From Paracoccus thiocyanatus (GTDB lineage Bacteria; Pseudomonadota; Alphaproteobacteria; Rhodobacterales; Rhodobacteraceae), in assembly GCF_900156255.1 (NCBI RefSeq), contig NZ_FTMK01000006.1, forward strand, positions 98,279-162,278: 64,000 nucleotides of DNA, given 5' to 3'. Position 1 is the first letter of the stretch, and every line of letters begins with the position of its first letter. A program made the translations under genes and the position numbers. Of the stretch, positions 44,500 to 53,832 are shown piece after piece. The notes under the pieces were generated by a model. The model was not told the DNA's origin and did not search any database. It was given only the letters and a program-made list of their open reading frames with translations.

Positions 44500-45578
44500 C
44501 GCGACAAACCACCGCTGACGCTCGGCACATCCCCCGCTGCGAATCCATAATGCCGCAGCCAGCGCAGATCGCTTTCAAAGAATGCCCGCAGGTCGGGAAT
44601 GCCGTATTTCAGCATCGCGATCCGGTCGATGCCCATGCCGAAGGCGAAGCCCTGCCATTCCTCGGGGTCGATGCCGCCCGCCGCCAGCACCTTGGGATGC
44701 ACCATGCCCGAGCCCAGGATTTCCAGCCAGCTTTCCCCCTGGCCGATGGTCAGTTTGCCGCCCTCCCAGGAACAGCGGATATCGACCTCGGCCGAAGGCT
44801 CGGTAAAGGGGAAATGGCTGGCGCGGAAACGCAGTTCGACCTGATCCACCTCGAAGAAGGCGCGGCAGAACTCCTCAAGCGTCCATTTCAGGTTCGCCAT
44901 CGAGATGCCCTTGCCCAGCGCCAGCCCCTCGACCTGGTGGAACATCGGCGTATGGGTCTGGTCCATGTCCATGCGATAGACCCGGCCGGGGCAGATCACC
45001 CGGATCGGCGCGCCCGTCGCCTGCATGGCGCGGATCTGCACCGGCGAGGTATGGGTGCGCAGCACATGCGGCGGGCGCGGGTCGCCCTGGGCGCGCGCCA
45101 TGAAGAAGGTGTCATGCTCTTGCCGGGCGGGATGCTCGGGCGGGATGTTCAGCGCGTCGAAATTGAACCAGTCGCTTTCGATCTGCGGCCCCTCGGCGAC
45201 GCGGAAACCCATATCGGCAAAGATCGCGGTGACTTCTTCCGTGACCTGGCTGATCGGGTGGATGCTGCCCTGCGGCCGCGGCCGGCCGGGCAGGGTCACG
45301 TCCAGCCATTCCTGTTTCAGCCGCGCGTCCAGCGCCGCATCCTCCAGCCCCTGCTTGCGGGCGCGCAGCGCGGCGTCGATCTCGTCCTTCAGACGGTTCA
45401 GGGCGGCGCCGGTGGTCTGGCGCTCTTCGGGCGTCATCCGGCCCAGTTCCTTCATCATGCCGCTGATCTCGCCCTTCTTGCCAAGGGCGGCCAGGCGCAC
45501 CTGCTCCAGCGCGTCGCTGTCGGCGGCGGTCGCGATGCGGTCGAGATAGGACTGGCGAAGAGGAGTCAGATCGGACAT
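44496..45578 (-). CDS. pheS: Phenylalanine--tRNA ligase alpha subunit
   Basis: The catalytic subunit of phenylalanyl-tRNA synthetase, 360 aa. An N-terminal coiled coil is followed by the class II core: [12 protein letters not shown] (motif 1 region), [12 protein letters not shown] (motif 2), and the C-terminal motif 3 [18 protein letters not shown]. It starts [15 protein letters not shown], with the open frame to 45680 lying upstream of homology. It follows arsC by about 60 bases. Confidence 0.96.
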   Translation of the reverse strand: MSDLTPLRQSYLDRIATAADSDALEQVRLAALGKKGEISGMMKELGRMTPEERQTTGAALNRLKDEIDAALRARKQGLEDAALDARLKQEWLDVTLPGRPRPQGSIHPISQVTEEVTAIFADMGFRVAEGPQIESDWFNFDALNIPPEHPARQEHDTFFMARAQGDPRPPHVLRTHTSPVQIRAMQATGAPIRVICPGRVYRMDMDQTHTPMFHQVEGLALGKGISMANLKWTLEEFCRAFFEVDQVELRFRASHFPFTEPSAEVDIRCSWEGGKLTIGQGESWLEILGSGMVHPKVLAAGGIDPEEWQGFAFGMGIDRIAMLKYGIPDLRAFFESDLRWLRHYGFAAGDVPSVSGGLSR

Positions 45579-45637
45579 GGCAGGCTTCCTTGCGGTTTGC
45601 CTGCGCCGATAGCACGCGGTGGCCGCCGGGAAAAGCC

Positions 45638-45982
45638 TCAGCGGGCGAAGGTTTCCGCCACAAGCTCGGCCGGACGGCACAGCCGCACGCCGCCGGGGCC
45701 GCAGACAAAGGGGCGCTCGACCAGCAGGGGGTTCTCGACCATGGCGGCCAGTATGTCCGCGTCGCCGGCATCCGGCAGGCCACGTTGCGCGGCATCGGTG
45801 CCCTTGACCCGCAGCGCCTGGCGCGGGGTGAGGTCGGCGGCGGCAAACAGGCCCAGAAGCTGGCCGCGGGTCCAGCCCTCGCGGGCATAATCGACGATCT
45901 CGGGCTCGTGGCCCGCATCGCGGATCATCTGCAAGACCTTGCGCGAGGTCGAGCAGGTCGGCTTGTGATAGATGGTGATCAT
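45638..45982 (-). CDS. ArsC family reductase (arsenate reductase-like)
   Basis: A 114-aa thioredoxin-fold protein of the glutaredoxin-coupled ArsC family. The catalytic cysteine is in [10 protein letters not shown] (Cys10). The later ALRVKGTD and [10 protein letters not shown] correspond to the oxyanion-binding arginine regions. No ars operon is nearby, so arsenate may not be the natural substrate (YfgD/Spx-like relatives are common). It sits in the rplT-pheS interval after the P450 gene. Confidence 0.8.
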   Translation of the reverse strand: MITIYHKPTCSTSRKVLQMIRDAGHEPEIVDYAREGWTRGQLLGLFAAADLTPRQALRVKGTDAAQRGLPDAGDADILAAMVENPLLVERPFVCGPGGVRLCRPAELVAETFAR

Positions 45983-46013
45983 GGTCCGACTGTGCCGCGG
46001 CCCGCCCGGGCTT

Positions 46014-47375
46014 TCAAGACCGTTCCGCGACCCGCAGCCAGACCCCGCCCTGCGGCCGCAGGGTCAGGATCATGCGCGGCTGCGGCGGGCGCCCGGTCAA
46101 CTCGAAGCGCAGGCGCGACACCAGCGTGGCCAGGATGATCACCGCCTCTTGCAAGGCGAAGCTGGCGCCGATGCAGATGCGGGGACCGGCGCCAAAAGGC
46201 AGGAACGCGAAACGGTCGCGGGTCACGCCGGGGGCAAAGCGGTCGGGGTCAAAGCGGTCGGGATCGTCCCAAAGCATATGATGGCGGTGCAGCGCATAGA
46301 TCGGCAGCATGATGGTGTCGCCCGGCCGCACCTCGCGACCGCCAAGCCTGTCATGGACGCGGGCGGTGCGCGACAGAAAGGCCGCGGGCGGGTAAAGCCG
46401 CAGCGCCTCTTCGACCACCTGCCGGATATAGGGCAGGCGCGGCAGGTCGGCGGCGGTCGCGGCCCGGCCGCCCAGCGCCGCGACCGCCTCGTCGGCGGCG
46501 CGATCCTGGACCTGCGCGTCAAAGGCCAGCAGGTAAAGCGCCCAGGCCAGCGTCAGCGCGGTGGTTTCATGCCCGGCGACGATAAAGGTCAGCAGGTTGT
46601 CGCGCAGCTCGGCCGGGCTCATGCGGCGATGGGTTTCGGGATCCTCGCCGGCGCGCAGCAGGTCCAGCAGGTCCGGCACCGGACGCGGCCCGGAACGGAC
46701 GCGGGCGCGGATCGCATCGTCGGCGACACGCTTCATCCGGCGCAGGTCGCTGCCTGAAAACAGCCGGCCGGGGCGCGGAATCCACCCCGGCAAGCCCAGG
46801 ATGTCCAACAGGGAAATCCGCGCCGCCCCGGCGATATAGGCGTCGATGGCCCGATGCACCGCGTCACGGTCAAAGCCCTCGCCGCCGGAAAAGGTCACGT
46901 CCGAAATCACCTCGAACGTCGCCGCCACGGTCTCGGCGAAGACATCGACCGGCCCGCGCGCCGCCACCAGCCGCCGGGCGCTGGCTTCGGCGGCGGCGGT
47001 CATCACCGGCCCCAGCGCCTCGACATGGCGCTGCGCAAAGGCCGGCGCGGCGGCCAGCCGCTGCCAGCGCCAATGCGCACCCTCGGCCACGAACAGGGAA
47101 TCGCCGATGGCCGGCTCCAGGATCAGCCGGGTGACCAGCGATTTCGGATAATCCTCCACCCGGTCCTTCAGGATCCGGCACAGCGCCTGGGGCTCCATCA
47201 CCATGTGCCAGCGCTTGCCGGTCTTGCCCGAAACCATGGGCTGGCGGGTGGCGATCTCGGGGATCAGTTCCAGCACATTGCGCTGCGCGGTCACGGCGCT
47301 GGCGATCACCCCCATCGGCTGGCGATGCAGGGCCACGCGGGCAGGATAGCGGACAGGCGATTGATCCAGGGACAT
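46014..47375 (-). CDS. Cytochrome P450
   Basis: A 453-aa haem monooxygenase. The I-helix oxygen-activation motif is [12 protein letters not shown]. The K-helix ExxR is EALRLYPPA. The haem loop [10 protein letters not shown] has proximal Cys401. It lacks a membrane anchor, so it is a soluble bacterial type that needs separate redox partners, none of which is adjacent. The start [16 protein letters not shown] was chosen because the in-frame extension to 47441 runs into a repeat hairpin. Substrate unknown. Placement between rplT and pheS suggests insertion into a translation gene block. Confidence 0.88.
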   Translation of the reverse strand: MSLDQSPVRYPARVALHRQPMGVIASAVTAQRNVLELIPEIATRQPMVSGKTGKRWHMVMEPQALCRILKDRVEDYPKSLVTRLILEPAIGDSLFVAEGAHWRWQRLAAAPAFAQRHVEALGPVMTAAAEASARRLVAARGPVDVFAETVAATFEVISDVTFSGGEGFDRDAVHRAIDAYIAGAARISLLDILGLPGWIPRPGRLFSGSDLRRMKRVADDAIRARVRSGPRPVPDLLDLLRAGEDPETHRRMSPAELRDNLLTFIVAGHETTALTLAWALYLLAFDAQVQDRAADEAVAALGGRAATAADLPRLPYIRQVVEEALRLYPPAAFLSRTARVHDRLGGREVRPGDTIMLPIYALHRHHMLWDDPDRFDPDRFAPGVTRDRFAFLPFGAGPRICIGASFALQEAVIILATLVSRLRFELTGRPPQPRMILTLRPQGGVWLRVAERS

Positions 47376-47413
47376 CGGCGGCAGAACCCGCAACAAGGCG
47401 CGAAGTTCCCTCG

Positions 47414-47460
47414 CGGCGTTCCCGGCTTCTTTCGTGTCCAAATATCCTGGGGGAACGCCG
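47414..47460. repeat. Dispersed intergenic motif, copy 4, enclosed in a perfect stem
   Basis: CTTCTTTCGTGTCCAAATAT followed by CCTGGGGG lies at 47426-47453. CGGCGTTCCC (47414-47423) and GGGAACGCCG (47451-47460) are exact inverted repeats that enclose it, making the motif the loop of a hairpin upstream of the P450 gene. Confidence 0.7.
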
Positions 47461-47519
47461 GGCTGGCCCGGCGCGGGGGCAAAGCCCCCTGCCCGGCTTG
47501 CCGATCGGGCGCCGCGACG

Positions 47520-47545
47520 AAAAAACCCGCGCCTTTCGACGCGGG
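47520..47545 (-). terminator. Intrinsic terminator of rpmI-rplT
   Basis: On the minus strand CCCGCG-TCGAAAGG-CGCGGG is followed by TTTTTT. It lies 28 bases beyond the rplT stop, so the P450 and downstream genes probably need their own promoter or read-through. Confidence 0.85.
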
Positions 47546-47573
47546 CCTTGTCGGTTCAGCTTCTCGCCTGGAT

Positions 47574-47933
47574 TCAGGCGGCGGCTTTCGCCTGGGCGAC
47601 CACGGCGGCAAAGGCCTCGGGCTCATGCACGGCCAGGTCGGCCAGGACCTTGCGGTCCACCTCGATCCCGGCTTTCGCCAGCGCGGCGATGAAGCGCGAA
47701 TAGGTCATCTCGGCATCGACGGCGCGGACGGCGGCGTTGATGCGCTGGATCCACAGCGCGCGGAAGTTGCGCTTGCGCGTCTTGCGGTCGCGGGTCGCAT
47801 ACTGGTTGGCCTTGTCGACGGCCTGGGTCGCGGTGCGGAAGTTGCGCGAACGGTTGCCGTAATAGCCTTTCGCCGCGTCCAGAACCTTCTTGTGGCGGGC
47901 GTGGGTGATCTTACCCGATTTGACTCGTGCCAT
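47574..47933 (-). CDS. rplT: 50S ribosomal protein L20
   Basis: A large-subunit assembly protein of 119 aa that binds 23S rRNA. It has [30 protein letters not shown], with the basic N-terminal tail, and [13 protein letters not shown]. It follows rpmI by 12 bases. In many bacteria L20 represses its own operon; no leader structure is evident here. infC is not adjacent. Confidence 0.97.
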   Translation of the reverse strand: MARVKSGKITHARHKKVLDAAKGYYGNRSRNFRTATQAVDKANQYATRDRKTRKRNFRALWIQRINAAVRAVDAEMTYSRFIAALAKAGIEVDRKVLADLAVHEPEAFAAVVAQAKAAA

Positions 47934-47945
47934 ATCCGGTTCTCC

Positions 47946-48146
47946 TTAGCGGTTATAAGGCATGTATTTCTTGACGATCTTCGCGTCCGCATCGGACAGG
48001 ATCATGGTCCCGGTCACATCGCGGATGAATTTCGTCGAGCGCTTGATCATGCCGTGGCGCTTGCCGGCCGGGCCGGCCTTGACCTTGCCCGTGGCCGTCA
48101 TCGAGAACCGCTTCTTGGCGGCCGCTTTCGTCTTCATCTTCGGCAT
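47946..48146 (-). CDS. rpmI: 50S ribosomal protein L35
   Basis: A 66-aa basic large-subunit protein: [33 protein letters not shown] is the L35 signature. AAGGAGAG lies ahead of the ATG. First gene of the rpmI-rplT pair. Confidence 0.97.
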   Translation of the reverse strand: MPKMKTKAAAKKRFSMTATGKVKAGPAGKRHGMIKRSTKFIRDVTGTMILSDADAKIVKKYMPYNR

Positions 48147-48255
48147 TTTACTCTCCTTGCGGTCAGAGTGAACGCGCGACTCGGCAATGCCATCTCGGCC
48201 GGACGCGCGGGCTGGAAGCGTGCCCTATAAGCGGGCAGGCAGGAATTGGCAAGCA

Positions 48256-48579
48256 CTATTGGCCAGGCGCCTCGGCCGGTGTGGTCTGGGCCGGTGCAGT
48301 CTGGGCCGGTGCCTCGGGGGCGGTCTCCGGCGCCGGCGCCGTGACCGGATCGGCACCCACCGTCACCTGCCCGTTCACCAGCCGCTGCCAGCTTTCCTGC
48401 ACCGAATGCAGGCCGAAGGGCCGCTGATCCAGCCAGGCCGCCGCGAACATCAGCACGATGCCCAGGACCAGCAGGATGGCCGCCCCGCGCGGCGCCTGCG
48501 TGCGCGCCACCGAGACGATGGCCAAAAGGACCGAAAGCGCGCACAGCGCCACGCCGGCCAGCAGCAGGATGTCGATCAT
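48256..48579 (-). CDS. Small membrane protein with Ala/Pro/Thr/Glu-rich tail
   Basis: 107 aa. Two hydrophobic segments (about residues 4-25 and 33-50) precede LDQRPFGLHSVQESWQRLVN and a C-terminal 35 residues made almost only of A, P, T, E, Q and G. No family recognised. It starts 40 bases after pyk ends and may share its transcript. Coding is supported by position and the membrane topology, but the role is unknown. Confidence 0.65.
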   Translation of the reverse strand: MIDILLLAGVALCALSVLLAIVSVARTQAPRGAAILLVLGIVLMFAAAWLDQRPFGLHSVQESWQRLVNGQVTVGADPVTAPAPETAPEAPAQTAPAQTTPAEAPGQ

Positions 48580-48619
48580 CGCATCACCTTTTCGTTGCGG
48601 ATCTGTCTGGTCCCGCGCC

Positions 48620-50065
48620 TTATTCCGGATCGGTGCGATAGATCAAGCGTTCGTCGCAGGGCGCGATGCGCAGGATATTGGTCGAACCGGGCACGTTGAA
48701 GGGCACGCCGGCCATGACGACGATCTGGTTCGACTCGTCGGCAAAGCCGAAATCGCGCGCCGCCTTGGCCGCATTCACCACCGCCTGCTTGAAGCGTTCC
48801 AGCGAAGGCGTCTGCACGCAATGCGTCCCCCAGGTCAGGCACAGCCGGCGCAGTGTCCCCTGTTCCGAGGACATGGCGACGATCGGCACCCGCGGCCGCT
48901 CGCGCGCCGTCAGGCTGGCGGTGGTGCCCGACTGGGTATAGGCGCAAATGCAGGAAATATCCGTGGTCTCGGCGATCTCGCGCGCGGCGGCGACGATCGC
49001 ATCGGCCACCGTCTGGCGCTTGGCGCTGCGCGAACTTTCGATGATGTCGCGATAGGTCGGGTCGCTTTCGACCGAGCGGGCGACGTTGTCCATGGTGGCG
49101 ACCGCCTCGACCGGATAGGCGCCGGCGGCGCTTTCGGCCGAAAGCATCACCGCATCGGCGCCCTCGTAGATCGCGGTGGCGACGTCCGAGACCTCGGCGC
49201 GGGTCGGCATCGGGCTTTCGATCATGGATTCCAGCATCTGCGTGGCCACGATCACCGGCTTGGCCGCCGAACGGCAGGCGCGCACCAGCCGCTTCTGGAT
49301 CGGCGGCACCGAATGCACCGGCAGTTCCACCCCCAGGTCGCCCCGCGCCACCATGATCCCGTCCGAGACTTTCAGGATTTCGGAAAACGCGCGCACCGCG
49401 GCGGGCTTTTCGATCTTGGACAGGATGGCGGCGCGGCCGCGGGCCAGGTCGCGGGCCTCGATCACGTCCTCGGGGCGCTGGACAAAGGACAGCGCCAGCC
49501 AGTCCACGCCGATCTCGCAGGCGAATTCCAGGTCGTCGCGGTCCTTGTCCGACAGCGCCGCCAGCGGCAGCACCACATCGGGCACGTTCACCCCCTTGCG
49601 GTTGGAAATCGCGCCCCCCGCCGTCACCCGGCAGTCGGCGAAATCCGCGCCGCAATTCGTGACCTGCAAGCGGATCTTGCCGTCATTGACCAGCAGTTCC
49701 GCGCCGGTTTCCAGCGCGGCAAATATCTCGGGATGCGGCAACTGGACGCGGGTGCCGTCGCCCGGCGTCGCATCCAGGTCGAAGCGGAAGGACTGGCCTT
49801 CGGCCAGGTCATGCGGCCCGTCGGCAAAGGTCCCGACGCGCAGCTTGGGCCCTTGCAGATCGGCCAGCACCGCGATGGGGCGGCCCGATTCGGCCTCGAT
49901 CCGGCGGATGATCTCATAGCGGGCGCGCTGTTCGTCATGCGTGCCATGGCTCATGTTCAGGCGGAACACGTCCGCCCCGGCCTCGAAAAGGGCGCGGATG
50001 GTGGCGGAATCGCTGGATGCCGGTCCCAGGGTTGCCACGATCTTGACCTTGCGATGCCGTCTCAT
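48620..50065 (-). CDS. pyk: Pyruvate kinase
   Basis: Converts phosphoenolpyruvate and ADP to pyruvate and ATP in glycolysis. It has 481 aa with KIVATLGPAS at the N-terminus, RLNMSHG, the catalytic loop SKIEKPAAV, MVARGDLGVELP, and a C-terminal allosteric domain. The start MRRHRKVKIVATLGP follows GGAGAAACGG. It is divergent from the N-formylglutamate amidohydrolase family gene across 120 bases that should hold both promoters. Confidence 0.96.
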   Translation of the reverse strand: MRRHRKVKIVATLGPASSDSATIRALFEAGADVFRLNMSHGTHDEQRARYEIIRRIEAESGRPIAVLADLQGPKLRVGTFADGPHDLAEGQSFRFDLDATPGDGTRVQLPHPEIFAALETGAELLVNDGKIRLQVTNCGADFADCRVTAGGAISNRKGVNVPDVVLPLAALSDKDRDDLEFACEIGVDWLALSFVQRPEDVIEARDLARGRAAILSKIEKPAAVRAFSEILKVSDGIMVARGDLGVELPVHSVPPIQKRLVRACRSAAKPVIVATQMLESMIESPMPTRAEVSDVATAIYEGADAVMLSAESAAGAYPVEAVATMDNVARSVESDPTYRDIIESSRSAKRQTVADAIVAAAREIAETTDISCICAYTQSGTTASLTARERPRVPIVAMSSEQGTLRRLCLTWGTHCVQTPSLERFKQAVVNAAKAARDFGFADESNQIVVMAGVPFNVPGSTNILRIAPCDERLIYRTDPE

Positions 50066-50185
50066 CCGTTTCTCCGTGCGTGTTTGCGCTATCGTCGACG
50101 CGTTTATGGCCTATCGCTCGGGCTGCGGCAACTGGTGCTTGGGTTTGCGATTGCCTAAAGCTTGCTGCGGAAAGGCCATGGACGA

Positions 50186-50926
50186 ATGACGCAGCAACCT
50201 TATTCGACGATCGGAGCGGACCGGCCCTCGCGCTGGCTGATCACCTGCGACCATGCGACGAACCGCGTCCCCGAATGGGTGGGCGGCGGCGAGCTGGGCA
50301 TCGCGCCCGCCGACATGGCGCGCCACATCGCCTATGACGTAGGCGCGGCGGGACTGGCGCGCGCGCTGGCCCGGCGGCTGGAGGCGCCGGCGATCCTGTC
50401 GGATTTCTCGCGGCTGGTGATCGACCCCAACCGGGGCGAGGACGACCCGACGCTGGTGATGCGCATCTATGACGGCACGGTGATCCCCGCCAATCGCCGC
50501 CTTGACGCGGCCGAGCGCGAAAAGCGGCTCGACCGGCTTTATCGGCCCTATCACACCGCCTATGCCGCGCTTGCCGCCCGGCATCCGCGCCGGGCGATCT
50601 GCGCCATCCACAGCTTTACCCGGCAATTGCGCGGCCGGCCGCGGCGGCCGTGGGCGGTGGGGGTGCTTTATTCGCATCGCGACAAGCGGCTGGGCCCGGC
50701 CCTGGTACGCGAATGCCGCGACCTGGGCTGGATCACCGGCGAGAACGAACCCTATTCCGGTCATCTGGAGGGCGATTCCATCGACCGCCACGCCCTGGCG
50801 CATGGCCGCCCGAACGTGCTGGTCGAGGTCAGGAACGACCTGATCGCAGACGTCGCGGGCCAGCAGCTATGGGCCGACCGCCTGGCCGCGGTGCTGGCGG
50901 GGTTCCTGGACCGGCAGGGGGTTTAA
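50186..50926 (+). CDS. N-formylglutamate amidohydrolase family protein
   Basis: A 246-aa hydrolase of the FGase family. It shows TCDHATNRVPEWVGGGELG with metal-binding His, RLVIDPNR, a central GTVIPANR, and HSFTRQLRGRPRRPWAVGVLY, followed by NEPYSGHLEGDSIDRHA. The classical enzyme hydrolyses N-formylglutamate in histidine degradation, but no hut genes are adjacent and many relatives have unknown substrates. ATG at 50186 chosen; a TTG eight codons upstream is less likely. Confidence 0.83.
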   Translation: MTQQPYSTIGADRPSRWLITCDHATNRVPEWVGGGELGIAPADMARHIAYDVGAAGLARALARRLEAPAILSDFSRLVIDPNRGEDDPTLVMRIYDGTVIPANRRLDAAEREKRLDRLYRPYHTAYAALAARHPRRAICAIHSFTRQLRGRPRRPWAVGVLYSHRDKRLGPALVRECRDLGWITGENEPYSGHLEGDSIDRHALAHGRPNVLVEVRNDLIADVAGQQLWADRLAAVLAGFLDRQGV

Positions 50927-50971
50927 GGCGGGGGGACCGCGACAGTGTGGACGTGACGGAACGGGATGGGG

Positions 50972-51047
50972 TGGTAGGCCCGGAGGGACTCGAACCCCCA
51001 ACCAAGGCGTTATGAGCGCCCTGCTCTGACCATTGAGCTACAGGCCC
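50972..51047 (-). tRNA. tRNA with CAU anticodon, probably tRNA-Ile2
   Basis: A complete 76-base cloverleaf including an encoded CCA. The acceptor stem is GGGCCTG with CGGGCCT (two G-U/T wobbles), the anticodon loop is CTCATAA, and the T loop is TTCGAGT. CAU could mean Met, fMet or Ile. The acceptor pairs C4-G69 and C5-G68 are those recognised by TilS (lysidine synthetase), and overall it resembles alphaproteobacterial tRNA-Ile(CAU). The mismatched first pair G1-U72 is unusual for elongator tRNAs and would be fMet-like, but the three consecutive G-C pairs of initiator anticodon stems are not present. Confidence 0.88.
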
Positions 51048-51217
51048 CGAACGGCGCCACCATGGATCGAGCCGGGGCGCTTCGTCAAGGCAGGATCGCC
51101 CCGGCCGGGGGATGCGTCGGGGGTCGGGCCGCCTTCGCCCTTGATCCCGCATCCCGGCTGTGGGCTGATAGGCCGACGCCGTGGACTGGCCGCGGCAGGA
51201 AACCGAAAGGCCCGATC

Positions 51218-52153
51218 ATGCCCAGAACCGCCCTGCTTTCGCCGATTGCCCTTGCCCTCATGGCCGTGCCCGCGCTGGCGCAGGACCCGGCCAGTTGCGG
51301 CACCGTGCGCTTTTCCGATCCCGGCTGGACCGACATCACCGCCACCAACGGCGTCGCCACCGCCTTGCTGAAGGGGCTGGGCTACCGGCCCGAAAGACCC
51401 ACGCTGTCGGTCCCGGTCGGCTATGAGGCGCTGAAGAACGGCGATACCGATGTTTTCCTGGGCAACTGGATGCCGGCGCAGCAGAAATTCCGCGACGACC
51501 TCGACGCGTCGGGCCAGACCACCGAACTGGTGCAGAACCTGACGGGCGCCAAGTTCACCCTGGCGGTCACCGATGCGGCCTCGGCCACGGGGGTCGGGGA
51601 TTTCGCCGATCTCGACGCGCATCGCGACGCCTTCCAGGGCAAGATCTACGGCATCGAACCCGGCGCCCCCGCGAACCAGACCATCCAGGCCATGATCGAG
51701 GCCGACAAGTTCGGCCTGGGCGATTGGGAACTGGTCGAATCCAGCGAACAGGGCATGCTGGCCCAGGTGCAGCGCAATGACGCGGCCGGCGTTCCGACGC
51801 TGTTCCTGGCCTGGGCGCCGCATCCGATGAATGTCAGCCTGGACATCACCTATCTTTCCGGCGGGGACGCCGAGTTCGGCCCCGATTTCGGCGGCGCCAC
51901 CGTCCACACCCTGGCCCGCAACGAATGGATCGCCGCCTGTCCCAACGCCGCAAAGCTGTTCAGCCAACTGGTCTTTACCGTCGACATGGAAAACGTGCTG
52001 ATGGGCAAGATCCTGGACGACGGCATGGACCCGGCCGATGCCGCCGCGGATTGGATCGCCGAAAACCCGGATGCCGTGGCCAAATGGCTTGACGGGGTGA
52101 CGACCCTGGACGGAGAACCGGGGGCGCAAGCGGTCATGGCATCGGTGAAGTAA
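51218..52153 (+). CDS. choX: Choline ABC transporter substrate-binding protein
   Basis: A periplasmic binding protein of the glycine betaine/choline (OpuAC/ChoX) family, 311 aa. Signal peptide MPRTALLSPIALALMAVPALA. Aromatic residues that would form a quaternary-ammonium box are visible: Trp37 in DPGWTDI, Trp84 in GNWMPAQ, Tyr144 and Trp199 in LAWAPHPMN. The next gene encodes choline-sulfatase, abutting it without a gap, so choline or choline-O-sulfate is the likely ligand. No permease or ATPase gene (choW, choV) is adjacent. Confidence 0.88.
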   Translation: MPRTALLSPIALALMAVPALAQDPASCGTVRFSDPGWTDITATNGVATALLKGLGYRPERPTLSVPVGYEALKNGDTDVFLGNWMPAQQKFRDDLDASGQTTELVQNLTGAKFTLAVTDAASATGVGDFADLDAHRDAFQGKIYGIEPGAPANQTIQAMIEADKFGLGDWELVESSEQGMLAQVQRNDAAGVPTLFLAWAPHPMNVSLDITYLSGGDAEFGPDFGGATVHTLARNEWIAACPNAAKLFSQLVFTVDMENVLMGKILDDGMDPADAAADWIAENPDAVAKWLDGVTTLDGEPGAQAVMASVK

Positions 52154-53650
52154 TTGTCCCGTCCCAATATCCTGATCGTGATGGCCGACCAGCTATCGGG
52201 GGTGCTGTTCCCCGACGGACCGGCCGATTTCCTGCATGTGCCGCATCTGCGCAAGCTGGCCGGGCGCTCGACCCGCTATGCCAATGCCTATACCGGCAGC
52301 CCGCTTTGCGCGCCGGGCCGCGCCAGCTTCATGTCCGGGCAATTGCCGCGCCGCACGCGGGTCTATGACAATGCGGCCGAGTTCTGTTCGGACATCCCGA
52401 CCTATGCCCACCACCTGCGCCGCGCGGGCTATCACACTTGCCTGTCGGGCAAGATGCATTTCGTCGGCCCCGACCAGCTGCACGGCTTCGAAGAGCGGCT
52501 GACCACCGACATCTATCCGGCCGATTTCGGCTGGACCCCGGATTACCGCCGCCCCGGCGAGCGCATCGACTGGTGGTATCACAACCTGGGTTCCGTCACC
52601 GGTGCCGGCGTGGCCGAGATCACCAACCAATACGAATATGACGACGAGGTCGCCTATAACGCCACGCGCAAGCTTTACGACCTGGCCCGCGGCGGCGACG
52701 ACAGGCCCTGGTGCCTGACGGTCAGCTTTACCCATCCGCACGACCCCTTTGTCGCCCGGCGCAAATATTGGGACCTTTACCAGGGTATCCCGGAACTGGA
52801 GCCGCCCGAGGCGATCCCATACGGGGGTATGGACCCGCATTCGCAGCGGCTGATGGATGCCAGCGACTGGCGCGCCTTCGACATCGCGGCAGAGCACGTC
52901 CGCCGCGCCCGCCAAGGCTATTTCGCCAATATCTCGTATATCGACGACAAGCTGGGCGAGATCCTGGACGTGCTGGAACGCACCCGGCAAGAGGCGATCG
53001 TGGTCTTCCTGTCGGACCATGGCGAGATGCTGGGCAGCCGCGGGCTGTGGTTCAAGATGAACTTCTTCGAGGGCGCGGCGCGGGTGCCGCTGATGATCGC
53101 GGCACCGGGCATGGCGCCGGGGCGGGTGGACATCCCCGTCTCGACCATCGACATCGTGCCGACCATCTGCGACCTCGCGGGCATCTCGATGGCCGAGGTC
53201 GCGCCTTGGACCGACGGTCGCTCGCTGGCGCAGGGGGCCGAGGGGCGCGGGCCGGTGGCGATGGAATACGCGGCCGAGGGCAGCATCGCGCCGCTGGTCT
53301 GCCTGCGCGACGGCGACTGGAAGTACATCGCCTGCGCCGCCGATCCCGAGATGCTGTTCGACCTGGCCGCGGACCCGGACGAGCGGGTGAACCGCGCCGC
53401 CGACCCGGCAGCGGCCGGGGTGCTGGCGCGGATGCGCGCCATGGCTTCGGAACGCTGGGACCTGGCCGCCTATGACGGCGAGGTGCGCGAAAGCCAGGCC
53501 CGGCGCTGGGTGGTCTACGAGGCGCTGCGCAACGGCGCCTATTTCCCCTGGGACCATCAGCCGCTGATGAAGGCGTCCGAACGCTTTATGCGCAACCACA
53601 TGGACCTGAACCTGCTGGAGGAGTCCAAGCGCTTTCCGCGCGGCGAATAG
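52154..53650 (+). CDS. betC: Choline-sulfatase
   Basis: Hydrolyses choline-O-sulfate to choline and sulfate; choline can then become glycine betaine. It has 498 aa of the alkaline phosphatase superfamily. The sulfatase motif LCAPGRAS has Cys52, to be converted to formylglycine. Metal ligands include Asp11 in MADQLSG and the later SDHGEMLG. The C-terminal DLNLLEESKRFPR is typical of BetC. The start is TTG immediately after the choX stop; the first ATG (52181) would remove the first strand. Translation is therefore likely coupled to choX. Confidence 0.9.
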   Translation: MSRPNILIVMADQLSGVLFPDGPADFLHVPHLRKLAGRSTRYANAYTGSPLCAPGRASFMSGQLPRRTRVYDNAAEFCSDIPTYAHHLRRAGYHTCLSGKMHFVGPDQLHGFEERLTTDIYPADFGWTPDYRRPGERIDWWYHNLGSVTGAGVAEITNQYEYDDEVAYNATRKLYDLARGGDDRPWCLTVSFTHPHDPFVARRKYWDLYQGIPELEPPEAIPYGGMDPHSQRLMDASDWRAFDIAAEHVRRARQGYFANISYIDDKLGEILDVLERTRQEAIVVFLSDHGEMLGSRGLWFKMNFFEGAARVPLMIAAPGMAPGRVDIPVSTIDIVPTICDLAGISMAEVAPWTDGRSLAQGAEGRGPVAMEYAAEGSIAPLVCLRDGDWKYIACAADPEMLFDLAADPDERVNRAADPAAAGVLARMRAMASERWDLAAYDGEVRESQARRWVVYEALRNGAYFPWDHQPLMKASERFMRNHMDLNLLEESKRFPRGE

Positions 53651-53680
53651 GCCAGGCGACGCCCGGCCGAACCCTTTGCG

Positions 53681-53731
53681 CCGGGGGCTGTCTGCCCCCG
53701 GACCCCCGAGGATATTTCGGCACGAAAGAAG
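53681..53731. repeat. Hairpin plus dispersed intergenic motif, copy 5
   Basis: CCGGGGGC-TGTCT-GCCCCCGG (53681-53701) is a perfect hairpin. It is followed by ACCCCCGAGGATATTTCGG and CACGAAAGAAG (to 53731), the motif in the same orientation as copy 2. The site lies between betC and the DUF1269 gene and may terminate betC. Confidence 0.7.
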
Positions 53732-53832
53732 CAGCGCAGGAGGCGGGGGGCGCGACCCCGTGCCGCAGCAAGGAACCCGCGGCGCGGGCGGGACGTTGGC
53801 CCGCCGTCATGAGCCAAGAGGGGATTTCCGCC

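Noticed and set aside
51038..52129. 363-aa minus-strand frame covering the tRNA edge and choX
   Set aside because: Antisense to choX with no motif; an open frame is expected in such GC-rich DNA.
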